A stretch of 64,000 nucleotides of DNA from Phytomonospora endophytica (GCF_014202425.1 NZ_JACHGT010000008.1:136646-200645), one strand, 5' to 3'; shown: positions 35,110 through 43,332, counted from the stretch's first letter. Numbers and translations: made by a program. Notes: generated from the sequence alone by a model not told the origin.

Positions 35110-35736
35110 TCACCACTCCGCCGCCTTGGCCGCCAGGGCGGCGATTCCCTGCCAGTCGCCCTTGTCGATCAGGGCGGGCGGGGTCAGCCAGCTCCCGCCG
35201 ACGCAGGCCACATTGGACAGTGCGAGGAACTCGTGGGCCGTGTCGGGCGTGATGCCGCCGGTCGGGCAGAAGGTCAACCGCGGCAGGGGACCCTGCCAGG
35301 CCCGCAGCTGGGCCGCGCCGCCCGAGGTCTGCGCGGGGAAGAACTTGAGCTCGGTGAGGCCGCGCGCCATCATCGCCATCGCCTCCGTGACGGTCGCCAC
35401 ACCCGGAAGGACCGGGACGCGTTCGGCGAGCATCGCGTCGACGAGCGCCGGGGGTGATCCCGGCGACACCAGGAAGCGGGCGCCGGCGCGCACGGCGTCG
35501 CGGGCCTGCGCCGGCGACACGACCGTGCCCGCACCCACGAGTATCTCCGGCACCGCCGTGGCGACCCGCTCGATCGCGTCGAGCGCGACAGGCGTGCGCA
35601 GGGTCAGTTCGAGCGTGGAGACGCCACCGGCGAGAAGCGCCTTCGCGACCGGCACGGCGTCGTCGACCCGCTCGATGACGACGACGGGGAGGACGCGGCC
35701 AAGGCGGAGAAGCTGAATCGGCTGCACGGCGGTCAT
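35110..35736 (-). CDS. eda: KDPG/KHG aldolase
   Basis: About 208 aa, a TIM-barrel class I aldolase of the Entner-Doudoroff type (2-keto-3-deoxy-6-phosphogluconate to pyruvate and glyceraldehyde-3-phosphate). The N-terminal VLPVVVIERVDDAVPVAKAL, catalytic Glu region ELTLRTP, EILVGAGTV, FLVSPGSPP and the Schiff-base Lys in LKFFPAQ are all seen, as is the phosphate site FCPTGGITP. The start is ambiguous: in-frame ATGs at 35736, 35748 and 35751; the GAAAGG immediately next to 35736 is too close, so 35748 is equally likely. It has no edd neighbour, so the substrate could also be KHG or a related ketoacid. Confidence 0.9.
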   Translation of the reverse strand: MTAVQPIQLLRLGRVLPVVVIERVDDAVPVAKALLAGGVSTLELTLRTPVALDAIERVATAVPEILVGAGTVVSPAQARDAVRAGARFLVSPGSPPALVDAMLAERVPVLPGVATVTEAMAMMARGLTELKFFPAQTSGGAAQLRAWQGPLPRLTFCPTGGITPDTAHEFLALSNVACVGGSWLTPPALIDKGDWQGIAALAAKAAEW

Positions 35737-35841
35737 CCTTTCAGGCATCATCCAGGCGTGGGAAGACCCGTCTGACCTGGGGTTGGTCGCACCTTTCCGA
35801 GGGCCACGTGTGATGATCGTGTCACCCGGGTATTTCCGCGC

Positions 35842-35870
35842 CTGACAAAAGGTAGAGTGACCAGGGAATA
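35842..35870 (+). promoter_or_regulatory. Possible promoter of cspA
   Basis: CTGACA (35842-35847) is separated by 17 bases from GGAATA (35865-35870), a plausible -35/-10 pair ahead of the cspA ribosome binding site. Weak match at the -10; other promoters are possible. Confidence 0.3.
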
Positions 35871-35893
35871 CCCTCAAGTTAGGAAGGCCGATC

Positions 35894-36097
35894 ATGGCCC
35901 AAGGCACAGTTAAGTGGTTCAACGCGGACAAGGGCTTTGGCTTCATTGCCCCGGACGACGGTGGCGCTGACCTCTTCGTTCACTTCTCCGCGATCCAGTC
36001 GAGCGGCTACCGCTCGCTGGACGAGGGCCAGAAGGTCGAGTTCGAGGTTACTCAGGGTCAGAAGGGCCCGCAGGCGGACAACGTCCGGCCTGTCTGA
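35894..36097 (+). CDS. cspA: Cold shock protein
   Basis: 67-aa single-domain RNA/DNA-binding protein. RNP1 reads KGFGFI and RNP2 DLFVHF, within the standard sequence [20 protein letters not shown]. The basic tail [12 protein letters not shown] is typical of actinobacterial CspA/SCF orthologues. It acts as an RNA chaperone in cytosol. The ribosome binding site is AGGAAGG. A strong hairpin with a T-run ends the transcript. Confidence 0.97.
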   Translation: MAQGTVKWFNADKGFGFIAPDDGGADLFVHFSAIQSSGYRSLDEGQKVEFEVTQGQKGPQADNVRPV

Positions 36098-36117
36098 TCT
36101 ACAGAGTGACCAATGTG

Positions 36118-36158
36118 CCGAAGGCCCGATTTTTACGGATCGGGCCTTCGGCCTTTTT
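36118..36158 (+). terminator. Rho-independent terminator of cspA
   Basis: Arms CCGAAGGCCCGAT (36118-36130) and ATCGGGCCTTCGG (36139-36151), 13 perfect base pairs with an 8-base loop, followed by CCTTTTTGG. This is the clearest canonical terminator in the window, 20 bases after the cspA stop. Confidence 0.93.
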
Positions 36159-36548
36159 GGTGTCCGGAAGTGAACACCGGGGGCGGGTTCAGGGCCTGGG
36201 CTCAGGCTCGGGCTTGAGGTGGGCGCGGGCGGCGTGAGCCGCGGCCCGTGGACCAGCGAAAACGCGTGTTGGTGACATCCCGGCCGACGGAGGCCGGGCT
36301 CGCCGGATCCGCGGGATTTCGGCGACGATCGACCCGCGAGCGCCCATCGGGGCATAAACGGGCCTTTACGGTCTGGCGAGCGGCGTGTGGCCGACGACCC
36401 ACCGCCGAAGCGCGTGTCGCGTGACGATTCCGCGAATGGAGACCGCCGCCGGGCTCGGCGCCCCGGGGCCGGCGGGCGAGAGCGAGCCATCTCACACGAC
36501 CCTGATCGCGGCGACCGTCGGCGGCCGCCCTCGTCGCGTGACCCTCAC
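36159..36548. other. Gene-free interval between cspA and tsaD
   Basis: I see no supported gene in these 390 bases. Short open frames on both strands have no family features. Two stretches, near 36265-36300 and 36410-36465, share a degenerate likeness (GCGTGT, TGAC, GACCG and CCGGGCTCG in the same order), so a decayed duplication is possible. A promoter for tsaD should lie near the 3' end. Confidence 0.55.
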
Positions 36549-36569
36549 TATTGCAACCAACTTGCAATA
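36549..36569. promoter_or_regulatory. TTGCAA inverted repeat upstream of tsaD
   Basis: Arms TATTGCAA and TTGCAATA, eight bases each and perfect, around a five-base spacer CCAAC. The AT content is well above the flanks. It looks like an operator for a winged-helix regulator, but I cannot name the regulator. It lies 15 bases before a 13-codon open frame. Confidence 0.6.
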
Positions 36570-36584
36570 AGCCATACTCCCCGC

Positions 36585-36626
36585 ATGACCACCGCCGCGA
36601 CCCCCATCCCCGCCGAAAACCGCTGA
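36585..36626 (+). CDS. Possible 13-residue upstream peptide
   Basis: ATG at 36585 opens a 13-codon frame ([13 protein letters not shown]) that stops one base before the tsaD start. It has no clear ribosome binding site. Tight spacing suggests translational coupling or a leader peptide, but it may be chance. Confidence 0.25.
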   Translation: MTTAATPIPAENR

Positions 36627-36627
36627 C

Positions 36628-37665
36628 ATGCCCCTCGTCCTCGGCATCGAGTCCTCGTGCGACGAGACCGGCGTCGGCCTCGTGCGCGACGGGGTCCTGC
36701 TCGGGGACGCCCTGGCGTCCAGTGTGGACGAACACGCGCGCTTCGGCGGCGTCGTCCCCGAGATCGCCGCGCGGGCGCATCTGGAGGCCCTCGTCCCCAT
36801 GATGAAGCGCGCGGTGTCGGCCGCCGGGGTGTCCTTGTCCGATGTGGACGCCGTCGCGGTGACGGCCGGTCCCGGCCTGGCGTCGGCACTGAACGTCGGG
36901 CTGGCGGCCGGAAAGGCGTACGCGACCTCCCTCGGCGTCCCGCTCTACGGCGTGCACCACCTGGCGGGCCACGCCGCCGCCGACGTTCTCGGCCACGGGC
37001 CGCTCCCGTCGCCGTGCGTCGTCCTCATCGTCTCGGGCGGGCACACCTCGCTCCTGCTCGTCGAAGACCTCGTGCGGCGGCCGATCCGGCACATCGGCGA
37101 CACCGCCGACGACGCCGCCGGCGAGGCCTTCGACAAGGTCGCGCGGCTCCTCGGGCTGCCCTACCCCGGCGGGCCGGCGATCGGGCGGATCGCCGAGCAG
37201 GGCGATCCGGCCGCGATCGCGTTCCCGCGCGCGAAGGTCGGCGACTTCGGCTTCTCCTTCTCCGGCCTCAAGACCGCCGTCGCGCGCTGGGTCGAACGCC
37301 ACGACGGCCCCGTGCCCGTCGCCGACGTCGCCGCGTCCTTCCAGGAAGCGGTCGCCGACGTCCTGACCGCGCGGGCCGTCGCCGCGTGCCGCGCGCACGG
37401 CGTCACCACGCTCGTCGTCGTCGGCGGGGTCGCCGCCAACGGGAGACTGCGCGACCTCGCGGCGAAACGCTGCCGCGAGGCGGGAATCGAGCTGCGGATC
37501 CCACCACCACGGCTGTGTACTGACAACGGCGCGATGATCGCCGCCGTCGGCGACCTGCTCGTCGCCGCCGGCGCCGAGCCGTCGCGGCCGGACCTGTCGG
37601 CCGACCCGTCGGCCGTCCTGACCCACGCCCAGCTAGGGGGACCGATCCTTGTCGATCACGCTTGA
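36628..37665 (+). CDS. tsaD: tRNA N6-threonylcarbamoyladenosine transferase
   Basis: 345-aa ASKHA-fold enzyme that transfers threonylcarbamoyl to A37 of ANN-decoding tRNAs. The N-terminal [30 protein letters not shown], the metal site [20 protein letters not shown], the [19 protein letters not shown] run, and CTDNGAMIA are all present in order, and the length is normal. Usual partners tsaB, tsaE and rimI are not in the window, so it is either displaced from the normal cluster or a second copy. The next gene starts inside its last 17 bases. Confidence 0.92.
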   Translation: MPLVLGIESSCDETGVGLVRDGVLLGDALASSVDEHARFGGVVPEIAARAHLEALVPMMKRAVSAAGVSLSDVDAVAVTAGPGLASALNVGLAAGKAYATSLGVPLYGVHHLAGHAAADVLGHGPLPSPCVVLIVSGGHTSLLLVEDLVRRPIRHIGDTADDAAGEAFDKVARLLGLPYPGGPAIGRIAEQGDPAAIAFPRAKVGDFGFSFSGLKTAVARWVERHDGPVPVADVAASFQEAVADVLTARAVAACRAHGVTTLVVVGGVAANGRLRDLAAKRCREAGIELRIPPPRLCTDNGAMIAAVGDLLVAAGAEPSRPDLSADPSAVLTHAQLGGPILVDHA

Positions 37666-38833
37666 GGAACGCCACGGCGCGCACAACTACCACCCCCTGC
37701 CGGTCGTCCTCTCCCACGGCGAGGGCGCCTGGGTCACCGACGTCGACGGCCGCCGCTACCTCGACCTGCTCGCCGGGTACTCCGCGCTGAACTTCGGTCA
37801 CCGCCACCCGCGGCTCGTCGAGGCCGCGAAACGGCAGCTCGACCGGCTCACGCTGACCAGCCGGGCCTTCCACTCCGACCAGCTCGGCGAGTTCTGCGCC
37901 GAGCTCGCCGCACTGTCCGAAAAGGACGCCGTGCTGCCGATGAACACCGGTGCCGAGGCGGTCGAGACGGGCGTGAAACTGGCCCGCCGCTGGGGATACC
38001 GCGTCAAGGGCGTGGCGGCCGACCGCGCGCGGATCATCGTCTTCGCGAACAACTTCCACGGCCGCACGACGACCATCGTCGGCTTCTCCACCGACCCGGT
38101 CGCGCGTGATGGTTACGGCCCGTTCACGCCCGGCTTCGACGTCGTCGGTTACGGCGACCTCGACGCCCTGCGCGCGGCCCTCACCCCCGAGACGGTCGCG
38201 GTCCTGCTCGAACCCGTGCAGGGCGAGGCGGGCGTGATCGTGCCGCCCGGGGGTTGGCTGCGCGGGGTGCGGGAGCTGTGCGACGAGCACGGGATTCTCA
38301 TGGTCGCCGACGAGATTCAGTCCGGTCTGGCCCGCACCGGCCGCACCTTCGCCTGCGATCACGAGGACGTCGTGCCCGACGTCTACCTGCTCGGGAAGGC
38401 GCTCGGCGGTGGGATCCTGCCGCTGTCGGCGGTCGTCGCCGACCGCGCGGTGATGGACGTGTTCACGCCCGGCAGCCACGGCTCGACCTTCGGCGGGAAC
38501 CCCCTCGCGGCGGCCGTCGGGCGGGAGGTCGTGGCGATGCTCGCGACCGGCGACTGGCAGGAGCGGGCGACGGCCCTCGGCGCGCATCTCGATGCGGCCC
38601 TGCACGCGCTGGAAAGCCCGCACGTCAAGGAGATCCGCACGCGCGGGCCGTGGGCGGGCGTGACGCTGACCGCCGACGCCCCCGACGCGCGGCTCGTCTG
38701 CGAACGGCTCGCCGCCGACGGTGTGCTCTGCAAGGAGGCGCACGGCGACACGCTGCGGCTCGCGCCGCCGCTGGTCGCGACGCCCGAGGAGCTGTCGGTG
38801 GCCGTCGAGGCCCTGGGGCGGGCGCTGGGTTAG
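37649..38833 (+). CDS. rocD: Ornithine aminotransferase
   Basis: 394-aa PLP enzyme of class III aminotransferases, converting ornithine and 2-oxoglutarate to glutamate semialdehyde and glutamate. N-terminal [21 protein letters not shown] is the family hallmark. PLP ligands include [11 protein letters not shown], the aromatic FANNFHGRT, the Asp in [13 protein letters not shown], and Lys in [16 protein letters not shown]. The start is a TTG at 37649 with GGGGG just upstream; it overlaps the tsaD end by 17 bases, so tsaD and rocD are cotranscribed. It ends in a 4-base convergent overlap. Confidence 0.95.
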   Translation: MSITLEERHGAHNYHPLPVVLSHGEGAWVTDVDGRRYLDLLAGYSALNFGHRHPRLVEAAKRQLDRLTLTSRAFHSDQLGEFCAELAALSEKDAVLPMNTGAEAVETGVKLARRWGYRVKGVAADRARIIVFANNFHGRTTTIVGFSTDPVARDGYGPFTPGFDVVGYGDLDALRAALTPETVAVLLEPVQGEAGVIVPPGGWLRGVRELCDEHGILMVADEIQSGLARTGRTFACDHEDVVPDVYLLGKALGGGILPLSAVVADRAVMDVFTPGSHGSTFGGNPLAAAVGREVVAMLATGDWQERATALGAHLDAALHALESPHVKEIRTRGPWAGVTLTADAPDARLVCERLAADGVLCKEAHGDTLRLAPPLVATPEELSVAVEALGRALG

Positions 38834-39405
38834 CCCCCGTAGCGCGCCCAGTACCGCTCGACGGCCGCGTCGACCTCGCCGAAGGGGAAGTTCTCCCCGT
38901 GCGCGGCGGCGAAGGCCGTCAGGAACTCCAGCACCGCGCTTCCCTCGGCGGCGGTGAGTCCGTCGAAGCGTTCGTGGAACACCGCCGTCGGCGTCCCCGA
39001 GTCGAACCATTCGAGCTGCTGGCGCCGCAGCGCGTCGGCGATCTGCGGGTCGCGCAGTTCGGCCGGGGGCAGCCGTTCGAAGGCGTCCAGGGAGGCGACG
39101 ACGTCCTCCCGCGAGGGTTCGGTCAGCGCGCTGAGGAGTTCGGCGGCGAAGACGCTCACCTCGCGGTAGCGGTGCAGCGCCAGGTCCATCAGCGCCGGCA
39201 GGTAGTAGCGCAGGGCCTCCGGCGACAGCGCCCACAGGTTGCCCTCGAAGACGCCCTTGACGTCGTCGGTGGTGACGTCGCCGACGGCACGGCCGGCGAG
39301 CCCGTCACCGAGGAGCCGGGCGGTGCCGCCGCCTTCGGGCTGCGCGAGCGCCGAGGGGCGCGGGCGGGCCGCGAAGGCGGTGTAGAGCCTGTTCCGCAAG
39401 GTCAT
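38830..39405 (-). CDS. DUF6714-like protein, function unknown
   Basis: 191-aa soluble protein. The N-terminal LRNRLYTAFA and LSPEALRYYLPALMDLAL runs resemble DUF6714 proteins, which are common in actinomycetes and near toxin-immunity loci. The C-terminal part ([10 protein letters not shown]) ends with an aromatic run. No catalytic motif is visible. It is the downstream neighbour of the injection-cargo-like protein on the same strand (11-base gap), so an immunity or chaperone role is conceivable. Confidence 0.6.
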   Translation of the reverse strand: MTLRNRLYTAFAARPRPSALAQPEGGGTARLLGDGLAGRAVGDVTTDDVKGVFEGNLWALSPEALRYYLPALMDLALHRYREVSVFAAELLSALTEPSREDVVASLDAFERLPPAELRDPQIADALRRQQLEWFDSGTPTAVFHERFDGLTAAEGSAVLEFLTAFAAAHGENFPFGEVDAAVERYWARYGG

Positions 39406-39415
39406 GACCCCATCC

Positions 39416-40282
39416 TCACGCGCCCGACGGCGTCGCCGAGGACGCCGCGTCGCGGAGCACGCCGACCAGCACCGCCAGGGCGGCGAGTCCGGCCATGACG
39501 GCGGCCGCTTCGGCGGCGGCAGCGGCGGCCGCCGCGACGGCCGCGGCGATGACCTCGATGAGCGCGGCGATCGCGACGGCCAGCGCGACGATCGCGGCGA
39601 TCACGGCCGCGATGGCGGCGGCCTCGATGACCGCCCGCGCGGAGGCGACGACGACCTCCATGGCCGCGATGAGCCCCTGCGAGCAGTTGGAGTTCTGGAA
39701 GAAGCGGTAGCAGCGGTTCATCATGTTGATCTTGTCCTGGACCTGCTGCCGGTGCCCGGTGTCGCCGCCTTTGAAGCAGGTCGTGTCGAGGGCGACGCGG
39801 GCGCCGATCTCGGCGGTGATGGCGGCGATCTTGGTGGCCAGGAAGAGGCAGCTGTCGCCGGGCGCGCAGGCGCCCATCATGCTCGTGACGGCCTTCGCCG
39901 ACTCCACCGACAGACGCAGCGCCGCGTACTGGAGCAGGTCGCAGTCGCCGGGTGGGACCATCCCGTCGCCGGGCCAGCGCTGGAGCGCGACCATGCGCTG
40001 TACGTCCTTGCCGGCCCATTCGGGGTGCTTGGCGTTGTAGTCGGCGCGTTCCTCGTTCGAGCAGTCGCAGGCGACCGGCCCGCAGCGCTGCACGTTCGCC
40101 GGTGCGGTGAATCGCAGCGCCGGCGGGCGGTGGGGCGCGCGGGTGCGCGACTGGGCGAGGTGGGCGGCGACGGCGGCGTTCCCGGCCGAGCGTTGCAGCG
40201 CCAGCACCCCCGGACCGGGACGTGCCCGCGTGGGCGTCGCGGTGTCGGGGGATAGCTGCTCGGCGGGCACGCGTGTGTGCAT
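39416..40282 (-). CDS. eCIS-associated cargo-like protein with Ala-rich hydrophobic tail
   Basis: 288-aa protein. Residues 29-38 are LQRSAGNAAV, the leader motif of proteins that accompany extracellular contractile injection systems (DUF4157-type). Residues 64-75 read VQRCGPVACDCS, a Cys motif often paired with it. Residues 169-200 have CFKGGDTGHRQQVQDKI and further Cys residues (C191, C200), resembling the Novel toxin 16 pattern CFxGGDxxHxxxI. Residues from about 204 are a long hydrophobic Ala/Ile/Val run interrupted by few Glu, with no signal peptide at the N-terminus. A plausible reading is delivery motif, toxin-like domain, membrane-active tail. Start at 40282 follows GAGGGGG. No eCIS structural gene lies in the window. 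Confidence 0.75.
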   Translation of the reverse strand: MHTRVPAEQLSPDTATPTRARPGPGVLALQRSAGNAAVAAHLAQSRTRAPHRPPALRFTAPANVQRCGPVACDCSNEERADYNAKHPEWAGKDVQRMVALQRWPGDGMVPPGDCDLLQYAALRLSVESAKAVTSMMGACAPGDSCLFLATKIAAITAEIGARVALDTTCFKGGDTGHRQQVQDKINMMNRCYRFFQNSNCSQGLIAAMEVVVASARAVIEAAAIAAVIAAIVALAVAIAALIEVIAAAVAAAAAAAAEAAAVMAGLAALAVLVGVLRDAASSATPSGA

Positions 40283-40413
40283 GGTCGGCCCCCTCGGAAG
40301 GTTGGGACAAGTCTCCCGGGAGGCGGCGAGGGGCGGCAAGACACACGGCTTTTGTCTGCCCCTTCAGGCACGTCCCGGGCGCGCGTCCAGCCGCGCGCAC
40401 CCGGGACGGCGGC

Positions 40414-41214
40414 CTAGAAGCGCCCGGCGTTCTCCGCGGCCCACGCGGCGAAGGTCCGGGGCGGGCGGCCGAGCACCTTCGCGATGGTGTCGTTGGGTGT
40501 GTAGGCGCTGGCCGGCGGCGACTCGTGCCAGCCGACGACGTACTCGGCGTCGGCCTGGGACACGCCCCGGGCGAGCAGTTTGCCGAGCGCGTCCTGCCTG
40601 CTGGTCTCCACGTAGCGCAGTTCGCGGCCGAGGGCGTCCGACAGGATCGCGACCCGCTCCGGTGCGGTCAGGGGCTCGGGGCCGTTGATCGAGTAGGCGC
40701 GCTCGTCGTGGCCGTCCTCGGTGAGCGCCACGGCCGCGATCTCACCGATGTCGCCCTCGTGCGCGACGGCGCTGCGGACCGCCGGGAAGGGGGCGCGGAC
40801 CACGCCTTCGGCGATGTCGTCGCGCCAGTCGAGGGCGTTGGCCATGAACTCCTCGGGCTCCAGCCGTGTCCACCGCACGCCCGACCGCGCCACCGCCTCC
40901 TCGGCCGGGCCGACGTATCCGCCCCAGAGGATCGTGATGCGCTCGACGCCCGCCGCCACGGCCCGCTTCACCAGCGCGGGTCCGGAGTCGGCGACGCCCT
41001 CGGTGACCGTGATGTGCAGGCCGGTGACGCCGTCGAAGGCGGCGTCGAGTGTCGACGGGGCGTTGTGGTCGCCGCCGACGACCTCCGCGCCCGCCGGGAC
41101 CTTCGCCGTCGCGGGGTCGCGGGTGAGCGCCCGGACTGTCCGCCCACGGCGGAGCAGCTCGGCGACGACGTGCCGTCCGGTGTTGCCCGTGGCCCCGGTG
41201 ACCAGGATCGTCAT
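40414..41214 (-). CDS. NmrA/SDR-type NAD(P)-binding reductase
   Basis: 266-aa atypical SDR of the NmrA group. The N-terminal dinucleotide motif TILVTGATGNTGRHVVAELL and the following Arg (VRALTRDP) fit NADP binding. The active-site Tyr is replaced, as usual in NmrA-like proteins, with GVRWTRLEPEEFMANAL in the region that binds substrate. They act as redox sensors or quinone reductases. Divergent from the ArsR-SRPBCC gene, whose operators lie in the 152-base gap, so it is a likely regulated target. Confidence 0.9.
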   Translation of the reverse strand: MTILVTGATGNTGRHVVAELLRRGRTVRALTRDPATAKVPAGAEVVGGDHNAPSTLDAAFDGVTGLHITVTEGVADSGPALVKRAVAAGVERITILWGGYVGPAEEAVARSGVRWTRLEPEEFMANALDWRDDIAEGVVRAPFPAVRSAVAHEGDIGEIAAVALTEDGHDERAYSINGPEPLTAPERVAILSDALGRELRYVETSRQDALGKLLARGVSQADAEYVVGWHESPPASAYTPNDTIAKVLGRPPRTFAAWAAENAGRF

Positions 41215-41297
41215 GGTGGATCTCCTCTCGTCCGGGCCGAAGCTATGGGCCCAACCGCGGTTGAGGTCAAGGAGCGGTGATCGTCGCCACCTTCCTT

Positions 41298-41320
41298 GAC
41301 AGGCAACCGTACGGCTGCCT
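41298..41320. promoter_or_regulatory. ArsR-type operator, site 1
   Basis: Ten-base arms AGGCAACCGT and ACGGCTGCCT (one mismatch) meet without spacer, preceded by GAC. It shares AGGCAACC with site 2, which starts 7 bases further on. Confidence 0.65.
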
Positions 41321-41326
41321 ATGGTC

Positions 41327-41352
41327 GACAGGCAACCACAAGGTTGCCTGTC
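41327..41352. promoter_or_regulatory. ArsR-type operator, site 2
   Basis: Perfect 11-base arms GACAGGCAACC and GGTTGCCTGTC around ACAA, 15 bases before the start of the ArsR-SRPBCC gene. Confidence 0.85.
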
Positions 41353-41366
41353 ATCGGAAGCCGGAG

Positions 41367-42164
41367 ATGGACGCGGTATTCAAAGCACTCGCCGACCCGA
41401 CCCGCCGGGCGCTGCTCGACGGACTCCATCGGCGCGACGGCCAGACGCTGCGCGAACTCTGCGCTGAACTGGACATGACCAGGCAGGCCGTCACCAAGCA
41501 CCTCGCCGTGCTGGAGGGCGCCGGCCTCGTCGCCACCGTTCGCAAGGGCCGCGAGAAGCACCACCACCTCAACGCCGCCCCCATCGACGACATCGCCGAA
41601 CGCTGGATCAGCAGCTACGTCCGAGGGCGCGTCACCGCCCTCGCCAATCTCAAACACGCGTTGGAGGGCATCACCATGGGCGCCACGGAATTCGTCTACG
41701 TCACCTACATCAAGACCACGCCGGAGAAGCTGTACCGCGCGCTGACCGAGCCGGAGTTCATCGCCCAGTACTTCGAGGGCACCGGACCCACCTCGGACTG
41801 GCGGCCGGGTTCGCCCATCACCTGGTCGACGGAGGCGGACGGGGAGTCCCACGACTGGGGCCAGCGCGTGCTGGAGGCCGAACCGGGCAAGCGCCTGTCG
41901 TACACCTGGCACAACTACGAGCCGGAGATGGCGAAGTACTTCCCCGACTGGACCGGCGCGCGCCTCGCCGAACTGCGCGCCGAGCCGGTCTCGAAGGTCA
42001 CCTTCGACATCGAGCCCGCGGGCGACGGGGTGAAGCTGACGGTCGTCCACGACGGATTCGCGCCGGACGCCGAGATGCTCAAGGGCATCTCGCAGGGCTG
42101 GCCGGGGATTCTGTCGAACCTCAAGACGGTCCTCGAAACCGGCGACGCGGCCAGTTTCGGCTGA
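41367..42164 (+). CDS. ArsR-type regulator fused to SRPBCC (AHSA1) domain
   Basis: 265-aa two-domain protein. Residues 1-95 are an ArsR winged helix (VFKALADPTRRALLDGLHRR then LCAELDMTRQAVTKHLAVL and VRKGREKHHHLN). Residues 105-265 are an SRPBCC/AHSA1 domain (EFVYVTYIKTTPEKLYRALT, then DWGQRVLEAEPGKRLSYTW and GWPGILSNLKTVLET), a START-like ligand pocket. The ATG at 41367 gives the usual N-terminus; upstream frame contains the operators. The fused pocket could bind the inducer directly. It lies against the pentapeptide gene with no gap at the 3' end. Confidence 0.92.
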   Translation: MDAVFKALADPTRRALLDGLHRRDGQTLRELCAELDMTRQAVTKHLAVLEGAGLVATVRKGREKHHHLNAAPIDDIAERWISSYVRGRVTALANLKHALEGITMGATEFVYVTYIKTTPEKLYRALTEPEFIAQYFEGTGPTSDWRPGSPITWSTEADGESHDWGQRVLEAEPGKRLSYTWHNYEPEMAKYFPDWTGARLAELRAEPVSKVTFDIEPAGDGVKLTVVHDGFAPDAEMLKGISQGWPGILSNLKTVLETGDAASFG

Positions 42165-42629
42165 TCACTCCGCGGCGGCCTCGCCGTCGCACGGCCAGTC
42201 GTCGGGCAGTGAGGCCCCCTTCACCTGCGCGCCTTCGCACAGGACGCCGGAGACGGTGGCGCCGCTCAGGTCGGCGTAGCGCAGGTCGGCCTCACGAAGG
42301 TCGGCGGCGGTGAGGTCGGCGTCGCGGATGTCGGCGGCGAACAGGAGGGCACCGGCGAAGGTCGTGTCGAAGGCGCCGCTGCCCGACAGGCTGGCCCAGC
42401 TCAGGTCGGCCTCGCGCAGGTCCAGTTTCGACAGGCTGATGCCGGACAGGTCGCAGAACTTGAGGTCCTCGCCCTGATGGTCGTCGGTCGCCTCCAGGGT
42501 GCAGACGCGCTGGCCGGCGACCTGTCCGTCGGGCGGCGGGGGACGGTTGTGGGCTTGCGCGGGCGGTGCCATCACCAGCGCCGCCACGGTCCCGAACGTC
42601 AGCCATCCGCCGACGAGCACACCGGTCAT
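42165..42629 (-). CDS. Exported pentapeptide-repeat protein
   Basis: 154-aa protein with an N-terminal hydrophobic segment and AxA cleavage site (PPAQAHNRP). The body is a right-handed beta-helix of pentapeptide repeats, A(D/N)Lxx: LKFCDLSGISLSKLDLREADLS, continuing through DIRDADLTAADLREADLRYADL. Cys residues at CTLEATD, FCDLS, CEGA and PCDG could pair. Role unknown; exported members are not DNA gyrase-protecting types. The stop is adjacent to that of the ArsR fusion. Confidence 0.88.
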   Translation of the reverse strand: MTGVLVGGWLTFGTVAALVMAPPAQAHNRPPPPDGQVAGQRVCTLEATDDHQGEDLKFCDLSGISLSKLDLREADLSWASLSGSGAFDTTFAGALLFAADIRDADLTAADLREADLRYADLSGATVSGVLCEGAQVKGASLPDDWPCDGEAAAE

Positions 42630-42639
42630 GGGCTCACCT

Positions 42640-42719
42640 TATGTCATGATCTCAATATTTTCGAAACACAATCTATAGATTTGATAAGCATTGATCTCTT
42701 GTGGGCGTTTCTTCAGCGA
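42640..42719. other. AT-rich patch upstream of TetR gene
   Basis: This 80-base stretch (for example AATATTTTCGAAACAC and CTATAGATTTGATAAGC) is far richer in A and T than anything else seen in the window. No open frame or known motif. It may be promoter or curved DNA shared by the divergent pentapeptide and TetR genes, or a relic of inserted DNA. Confidence 0.6.
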
Positions 42720-42755
42720 TATTGGACGGTGTCCATTAATGGACACCGTCCAATA
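42720..42755. promoter_or_regulatory. Perfect 36-bp palindromic operator
   Basis: A perfect palindrome with centre TTAA. Each half contains GGACGGTGTCC or its counterpart GGACACCGTCC. It ends 19 bases before the GTG start of the TetR gene, where a repressor would block its own promoter. Length and symmetry suit two TetR dimers side by side. Confidence 0.88.
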
Positions 42756-42774
42756 CAAGGTCTAGGCTGGGGGC

Positions 42775-43332
42775 GTGACCGACCGCCGGAGCCGCAAGAA
42801 GCTCGCCACCCGCCGCGCCATCCAAGACGCCGCGCTGCGGCTGGCCGCGGCGCACGGCGTCGCCGCGGTGACCGTGGAGGCGATCAGCACCGCCGCCGAC
42901 ATCGCACGCAGCACCTTCTTCACCCACTTCGCGTCCAAGGAGGACGCGCTCACCCCCGACTCGCCCTGGCGGCCCGGGGAGCTCGCCGAACTCCTCGCCG
43001 CCCGCCCGCCGGGCGAGAACGCCCTGGCCGCCGTCGGTGCGGTGCTCGCCGACGCGGCCGTGCGGATCGACGCCGAGGTGTCGGGCCTGTGGCCGGAGTT
43101 CTTCGCGCGCAATCCGGACTTCGTCCCACACCGGGTCGCCGACCGCACCGACGAACTCGTCGAGGCCGCGACCGCCCGCGCCGGGAACCGCGACCGCGCC
43201 GAACTCGCCGTCGCCGTGGCCCTCGGCGTCTTCTGGACGCTGCGCCGGCAGTGCGCGCGCGACGCCGAACCCCTCGAACCCCGCCTGCGCGGCGCCTTCG
43301 CCGCGCTCACACTGTCCGATGTGGAGGAATAA
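42775..43332 (+). CDS. TetR family regulator
   Basis: 185-aa regulator with a full HTH (RRAIQDAALRLAAAHG, then VEAISTAADIARSTFFTHFASKEDAL). The C-terminal domain is short. GTG start at 42775. One-base overlap (TAATG) with the hydrolase gene shows they are one operon, so the regulator likely responds to a substrate or product of that enzyme. The 36-bp palindrome is its probable operator. Confidence 0.91.
   Translation: MTDRRSRKKLATRRAIQDAALRLAAAHGVAAVTVEAISTAADIARSTFFTHFASKEDALTPDSPWRPGELAELLAARPPGENALAAVGAVLADAAVRIDAEVSGLWPEFFARNPDFVPHRVADRTDELVEAATARAGNRDRAELAVAVALGVFWTLRRQCARDAEPLEPRLRGAFAALTLSDVEE

Noticed and set aside
36385-36570. 61-codon open frame between cspA and tsaD
   Set aside because: No ribosome binding site or family feature, and it runs over the TTGCAA repeat.
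36202-37626. 474-codon open frame antisense to tsaD
   Set aside because: tsaD on the plus strand is unambiguous; the other frame shows only shadow composition.
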